A stretch of DNA of 64,000 nucleotides from NCBI GenBank assembly GCA_013821825.1, contig PNJK01000006.1:1-64000 (forward strand). The letters are read 5' to 3'. The notes below the pieces were generated by a model. The model had not been told where the DNA came from, did not search any database, and was given only the letters and a program-made list of their open reading frames with translations. Shown in pieces: positions 59,465 to 64,000 of the stretch (the stretch's first letter is position 1; each line of letters begins with the position of its first letter). The DNA is from Rhodobacter sp. (lineage in GTDB: Bacteria; Pseudomonadota; Alphaproteobacteria; Rhodobacterales; Rhodobacteraceae). A program made the translations under genes and the position numbers.

Positions 59465-59607
59465 CCCGTGCCCCCATCGCTTCGCCAGCCCACGCTAGGC
59501 ATCGCCCTGGCTTCGGTCAACAAGGTCAGGTATTCCTGACATGATGTAATGAATCCTTGACCTAAGGTCCGCCCGACCATACCCCTTCGCAAGAACGGAG
59601 ACCCACA

Positions 59608-60054
59608 ATGCCCTATGGCGAACGCGAAGCCCTGACTGGCCTCATCACCACCCTGATCGTCGCCGTCCTCTTCTTCTGGCGGCTCTCCGGCCAGGCGGCC
59701 GATGGGCTTTTCGACAGCCCCGAAGCCCTGCAGACCTGGGCGCGGTCGGTCCTGCTTCTGGTCGCTGTCTCGATCGGCGTCGCCGTCGCCGTCACTGTCC
59801 TTTTCCACACCGTCTACGCCATCCTGACCGGCGAGAAGACAGACGACCGCCGTGACGAGCGTGACCACCAGATCGAACGCCGCGCGCTGACCTGGGCCTG
59901 GTATCTTCTGTCCTTCGGCATCCTTGGCGTGATCATCGACCTCGCCCTTGGTGCCAGTGCCTTCCGGGCGATGAACCTGATCCTCGCCCTCTGCGCCGGG
60001 TCCGAGATCTTCAAGGACGGGGTCAAGCTCTGGCTTTACCGGCACGGGGCCTGA
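59608..60054 (+). CDS. Hypothetical four-TM membrane protein
   Basis: Hydrophobic segments; followed closely by an XRE-type HTH gene. Confidence 0.7.
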   Translation: MPYGEREALTGLITTLIVAVLFFWRLSGQAADGLFDSPEALQTWARSVLLLVAVSIGVAVAVTVLFHTVYAILTGEKTDDRRDERDHQIERRALTWAWYLLSFGILGVIIDLALGASAFRAMNLILALCAGSEIFKDGVKLWLYRHGA

Positions 60055-60055
60055 G

Positions 60056-60271
60056 ATGGCCCGGGGACGCATCGAAAACCGCATCCGCCGCCTGCGCTTT
60101 GACGCGGGCGAGATGACGCAGAAGGACCTTGCAGACCGCGTCGGCGTCACCCGCCAGACCATCCTCGCCATCGAAAACGGCAAGTATTCCCCCACCCTCG
60201 AACTTGCTTTCCGCATCGCCCGCGCCTTTGGCGTCCCCCTCGATCAGGTCTTCACCTTTCACCAGGACTGA
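60056..60271 (+). CDS. XRE-family HTH regulator (YozG-like)
   Basis: [59 protein letters not shown]. Confidence 0.93.
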   Translation: MARGRIENRIRRLRFDAGEMTQKDLADRVGVTRQTILAIENGKYSPTLELAFRIARAFGVPLDQVFTFHQD

Positions 60272-60281
60272 CCCGCTACCC

Positions 60282-60482
60282 ATGGAGTTTCTGATGTTCC
60301 GCCTTCTTGCGCGGACGGTCCTGCTTGTTCTGGCGCTGGCCGTCTGCACCTTCATCCCCGTCTTGATGGCTCTGGTCCGCGCCGTACAGGTCCCGACCGG
60401 CACCTGGCCCGAGGTCAGCGCCCGCTTCGCCCTGTGGGTCGTGCGCAGTCTTTCCCCGTCCAGATCAGGAGTCCCCGCATGA
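60282..60482 (+). CDS. Small single-TM hypothetical protein
   Basis: MEFLMFRLLARTVLLVLALAVCTFIPVLMALVRAV; overlaps next start (ATGA). Confidence 0.5.
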   Translation: MEFLMFRLLARTVLLVLALAVCTFIPVLMALVRAVQVPTGTWPEVSARFALWVVRSLSPSRSGVPA

Positions 60483-61444
60483 AAATCGCCAGCTACTCAG
60501 CCTATGGCGGACCTGAAACCATCGCTATCACCGATGCGCCCATCCCCAGGCCCGCAGCGGGCGAGGTTCTGATCCGCGTCCGCGCCGCCCCTGTCACCGC
60601 CGGAGACGCAAGAATGCGGTCGGGAAAGGTGCCGCGTGGCCTCGGCCTCATGCTGCGCCTTGCCATCGGCCTCCGCCGCCCGCGCGTCGCCCCTGGCTGG
60701 GCCTTTGCCGGAGAGGTCGCCGCCCTTGGGCAGGGCGTGACCACCTTCACCCCCGGCCAGCGCGTCTTTGGCCTGACCGGCTTCAAGGGCGGGTCGCACC
60801 GCGAATTCCTGGTGATCAAGGCCGCAGGCCCGCTTCTGCCACTACCCGAGACGCTGACCTTCGAAGAGGGCGCCGCCTTCTTCTTCGGCGGCCTGACGGC
60901 GGCGGAATTCCTGATCGACCGCGCCGGACTCGCGCCCGGAGAGAGGCTTCTGGTCGCAGGGGCCACCGGTTCGGTCGGTGGCGCCGCTGTCCAGATCGGC
61001 CGCCACCTAGGCGCCCATGTCTCGGCCACGGCCTCGCCCGCGAACCATGCCCTTGCGCGAAAGCTGGGCGCGGATGAAGTGACCGATTATCGCAATGGCT
61101 CGCCCCCCGGCCCCTTCGATGTGATTGTCGATGTGATGGGCGCGCTTGGCTGGCAGGGGGCAAGGCCGCTTCTGGCACCGAAGGGCAGGCTTGTCCTGAT
61201 CACCGCTGACCTTGCGCAGATGCTGGGATCAGCCCTACGCCCCAACCGCGACGGGCGCCGGGTTCTGACCGGGACCAACAAGGATGACCTGCCGTCGATG
61301 CGGCGCCTTCTCGCCCTGCATCAGGCCGGGGGCTACACCCCGGCTCTTGGCCCGATCCTGCCCTTTGCCGACATCGCCAAGGCACATGCCATCGCCGAAA
61401 GCTTCCACAAACCTGGCAATCTCGTGGTGGTCATGACGGCGTAG
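60479..61444 (+). CDS. NAD(P)-dependent alcohol dehydrogenase / quinone oxidoreductase-like (MDR)
   Basis: MKIASYSAYGGPETIAITDAPIPRPAAGEVLIRVRAAPV; LLVAGATGSVGGAAVQIGRHLGA. Confidence 0.9.
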   Translation: MKIASYSAYGGPETIAITDAPIPRPAAGEVLIRVRAAPVTAGDARMRSGKVPRGLGLMLRLAIGLRRPRVAPGWAFAGEVAALGQGVTTFTPGQRVFGLTGFKGGSHREFLVIKAAGPLLPLPETLTFEEGAAFFFGGLTAAEFLIDRAGLAPGERLLVAGATGSVGGAAVQIGRHLGAHVSATASPANHALARKLGADEVTDYRNGSPPGPFDVIVDVMGALGWQGARPLLAPKGRLVLITADLAQMLGSALRPNRDGRRVLTGTNKDDLPSMRRLLALHQAGGYTPALGPILPFADIAKAHAIAESFHKPGNLVVVMTA

Positions 61445-61467
61445 GTCGGGACCAGCCCCGACGTTCC

Positions 61468-62130
61468 CTAAGCCACGGCCACCGCGACAGCGCCAAAGTG
61501 CAGCCCGGCGGCAACCGCCACGAAAGAATGCCAGATCGCGTTCTGGAACTGCAAGGCATGCCAGACATGGAACCCCACACCCGCGATATAGGTCAGCCCG
61601 CCTGCGGCCAGCAACCACAGTGACTCCTCCGGCAAGGCAGCCGAGACCGGGCCAATGGCGATCACACCGATCCAGCCCAGCAGGATGTAAGCCATGATCG
61701 ACAGACGGTCATAGCGCCCCGGCAAGACCACCTTGACGATGATCCCAATCGCGGCCCCGGTCCAGACGACAAGGCCCAGTGCCCAGGCCCAGGCCGGGTT
61801 TTCCAGATGCGGGATCAGCGCGGTATAGGTTCCGGCGATCATCACGTAGATCATCGAATGGTCGAACCGGCGCAGCAACCACTTCAGCGCGCTTGGCGGC
61901 GTCATGTTGTGGGCCAGCGAAAAGCCCCACAGCAGGAAGAACCCGGCCGCATAGACCGCAAGTGCCACGAAAGTCCCGGCGTTCGCGGTCTGCAAGGCGT
62001 GAAACAGCAGCAATGGAAACGCGATTACCCCGGCAAGCAAGGCCAGCGCATGCACGATCCCGTCGGCAAGAAGCTCGTGCAGCGACAGCTCGCGCCTGGT
62101 CAATTTGTAATGATCGGTGGGCAGGGTCAT
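61468..62130 (-). CDS. Hemolysin III family (TrhA/YqfA-like) membrane protein
   Basis: ELLADGIVHALALLAGVIAF; FDHSMIYVMIAGTYTAL; GLTYIAGVGFHVW. Confidence 0.88.
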   Translation of the reverse strand: MTLPTDHYKLTRRELSLHELLADGIVHALALLAGVIAFPLLLFHALQTANAGTFVALAVYAAGFFLLWGFSLAHNMTPPSALKWLLRRFDHSMIYVMIAGTYTALIPHLENPAWAWALGLVVWTGAAIGIIVKVVLPGRYDRLSIMAYILLGWIGVIAIGPVSAALPEESLWLLAAGGLTYIAGVGFHVWHALQFQNAIWHSFVAVAAGLHFGAVAVAVA

Positions 62131-62244
62131 GGGCTCAGTCTGTCAGGAGCATCTTGGGAAAAGATGATCGCACGACCCGGGAGATCAGGCCATGCGCCAC
62201 CAGCCCGACCCCACGTCAGGGGCAGATCCCCTGCCGTCGCCGCT

Positions 62245-63234
62245 TCAGAAACGCTGCGGCGGTTCGGGGCGGTTCTGCACCACGCCTTCGATAGCGGTCA
62301 TCAGGTCTGGCGTCATCGCCGCCTTCCGGCCCAGCGCGGCCAGGTTGTCGGTCAGCTGCGACAATTGCGAGGCACCAAGGATCACGGTCGACACATGCGG
62401 GTTCTGCAGGCACCACAAAAGCGCCAGGTGGTGGATCGGCATCCCCGCCTGATCTGCAAGATTGGCCAGTTCCTTCACCTGCTTGACCCGACGGCGGCCC
62501 TTCGGCCCTTCGATGATGTCGCGCAGCCACTCATAGCCCGGCAGGGCCGCCCGGCTGTCCTGGGGGACGCCGTCATTGTATTTCCCTGTCAGAAGCCCCG
62601 ACGCCAGCGGCGACCAGATCGTAGTTCCAAGGCCGAAGGTGTCATAGATCGGCAGATAGTCCCGCTCGACCTTGTCACGCTCGAAGAGGTTGTATTGCGG
62701 CTGCTCCATCACCGGAGGGGTCAACCCGTCGCGCCGCGCCACCAGATGCGCCTCGGTGATCTGCTGGCCCGACCATTCAGAGGTTCCCCAGTAGAGGACC
62801 TTGCCCTGCACGACCAGATTGTGCATCGCCCGAACGGTTTCCTCGATCGGGGTGTCGATGTCGGGCCGGTGGCAGAAGTAAAGGTCAAGGTGATCGACGC
62901 GCAGCCGTTTCAGCGCGGCGTGGCAGGCCTCGGTCACATGCTTGGCCGACAGGCCCCGCTGCGTCGGCTTTTCCCCGCCCCAGAACACTTTGGACGAGAC
63001 GACATAGCTGTCCCGGCTCCAGCCCAATTCCTGGATCGCCTGACCCATTACCAGCTCGGATTTCCCAGCCTCATAGCCTTCGGCGTTATCAAAGAAGTTG
63101 ATGCCCGCGTCATAGGCGGCCGTCAGCAAGGCCTTGGCCGGGGACAGGTCCACCTGCTTGGCGAAGGTGACCCAGGAGCCGAAGGAAAACTCGCTGACCT
63201 TCAGACCCGATTTTCCAAGGCGGCGATAGTCCAT
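62245..63234 (-). CDS. Aldo/keto reductase (K+ channel beta-subunit-like)
   Basis: MDYRRLGKSGLKVSEFSFGSWVTF; FFDNAEGYEAGKSELVMGQAI; DLYFCHRPD. Confidence 0.92.
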   Translation of the reverse strand: MDYRRLGKSGLKVSEFSFGSWVTFAKQVDLSPAKALLTAAYDAGINFFDNAEGYEAGKSELVMGQAIQELGWSRDSYVVSSKVFWGGEKPTQRGLSAKHVTEACHAALKRLRVDHLDLYFCHRPDIDTPIEETVRAMHNLVVQGKVLYWGTSEWSGQQITEAHLVARRDGLTPPVMEQPQYNLFERDKVERDYLPIYDTFGLGTTIWSPLASGLLTGKYNDGVPQDSRAALPGYEWLRDIIEGPKGRRRVKQVKELANLADQAGMPIHHLALLWCLQNPHVSTVILGASQLSQLTDNLAALGRKAAMTPDLMTAIEGVVQNRPEPPQRF

Positions 63235-63323
63235 GATGTTTCCAATCTATTGGTTCGGGACGTAAGGTGGTCAGCAGAACGCAAAGGTCAAGGCAACCGG
63301 CGGCAATCCGCCGGCTCCGGGGA

Positions 63324-64000
63324 TCAGACCCCCGCGTAGATCTGCGCCACGCGGTCGACGGCGGCTTCGGGGGTCATTTCCTCACTGACGCCGGTCCGGC
63401 GGCTGGTCAGTTCAACCACCCCATTCGCAAGGCCGCGTGGCCCGACAGTGATCCGCCAGGGCAGGCCGATCAGGTCCATCGTCGCGAACTTTGCCCCGGC
63501 CCGTTCGTCGCGGTCGTCGTACAACGCTTCCAGCCCCTTGGCCTTCAACGCCTTGTAAAGCCCCTCGCAGGCCGCATCCGCGGCAGTATCGCCCTGCTTC
63601 AGGTTCACGATGCCGACCGGGAACGGCGTGACGCCTTCCGGCCAGATGATCCCCTTGTCGTCGTGGCTGGCCTCGATGATCGCGCCCAGAAGGCGGGATA
63701 CTCCGATCCCGTGCGACCCCATCTCGACCGGCACGCGGCCGCCCTCGGCGGTGGTCACCTCAGCGCCCATCGCTTCGGAGTACTTGGTGCCGAAATAGAA
63801 TATCTGCCCGACCTCGATGCCCCGGCCAACCTTGCGGTGCGCCTCCGGGACCTGATCGAACACCGCCTGATCGTGCGTCTCGTCGGTGCGGGCGTAAAGG
63901 GTGGTGAACTCCTCGCAGACCTTGGCGACCTGGGCGCGGTCGTCATAGTCGATGTCGCGCTGGCCAAGCTTCAGGCCGGTCACCCGGTCGTCGTAGAAGA
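63324..64000 (-). CDS. proS: Prolyl-tRNA synthetase, C-terminal part (runs off right edge)
   Basis: [64 protein letters not shown]. Confidence 0.95.
   Translation of the reverse strand, partial: FYDDRVTGLKLGQRDIDYDDRAQVAKVCEEFTTLYARTDETHDQAVFDQVPEAHRKVGRGIEVGQIFYFGTKYSEAMGAEVTTAEGGRVPVEMGSHGIGVSRLLGAIIEASHDDKGIIWPEGVTPFPVGIVNLKQGDTAADAACEGLYKALKAKGLEALYDDRDERAGAKFATMDLIGLPWRITVGPRGLANGVVELTSRRTGVSEEMTPEAAVDRVAQIYAGV

Noticed and set aside
55416-64000. Possible insertion separating lolCD from proS
   Set aside because: proS and lolC can be neighbours in relatives, but I cannot confirm from this window alone that the intervening genes are an insertion.

Overview
High-GC alphaproteobacterial chromosomal window, most likely Rhodobacteraceae from gene content. 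It is mostly housekeeping and metabolic genes, with partial dnaG at the left edge and partial proS at the right edge. Main blocks: (i) a glutamine-synthetase-like / gamma-glutamyl-polyamine-type catabolic cluster with an amino-acid-type ABC transporter; (ii) a DUF2282-DUF692-DUF2063-DoxX operon matching the bufferin class of MNIO-modified metal-responsive peptides; (iii) thrS; (iv) a polyhydroxyalkanoate locus (phaZ / phaC-phaP-phaR) with clear PhaR-type operators; (v) the heterotetrameric sarcosine oxidase operon soxBDAG; (vi) two Tad-like (TadE/TadG/VWA) loci flanking glutamate dehydrogenase, one with a perfect CtrA full site upstream; (vii) hom-glpX-recJ with a sulfotransferase between glpX and recJ; (viii) two identical tRNA-Glu(UUC) genes flanking a lytic transglycosylase; (ix) an ABC transporter of YnjBCD type; (x) a divergent H-NOX protein that appears to lack the proximal heme histidine, next to an H-NOXA-like/GGDEF diguanylate cyclase; (xi) lolCD and assorted enzymes and regulators. 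The best candidates for follow-up are the RiPP-like buf operon with an ECF-like promoter, the histidine-less H-NOX/diguanylate cyclase pair, a hairpin that sequesters the Shine-Dalgarno of a DegT aminotransferase, and the CtrA-linked orphan Tad genes. No CRISPR array, transposase, phage or rRNA operon was seen. All family calls come from reading motifs; no database search was run.
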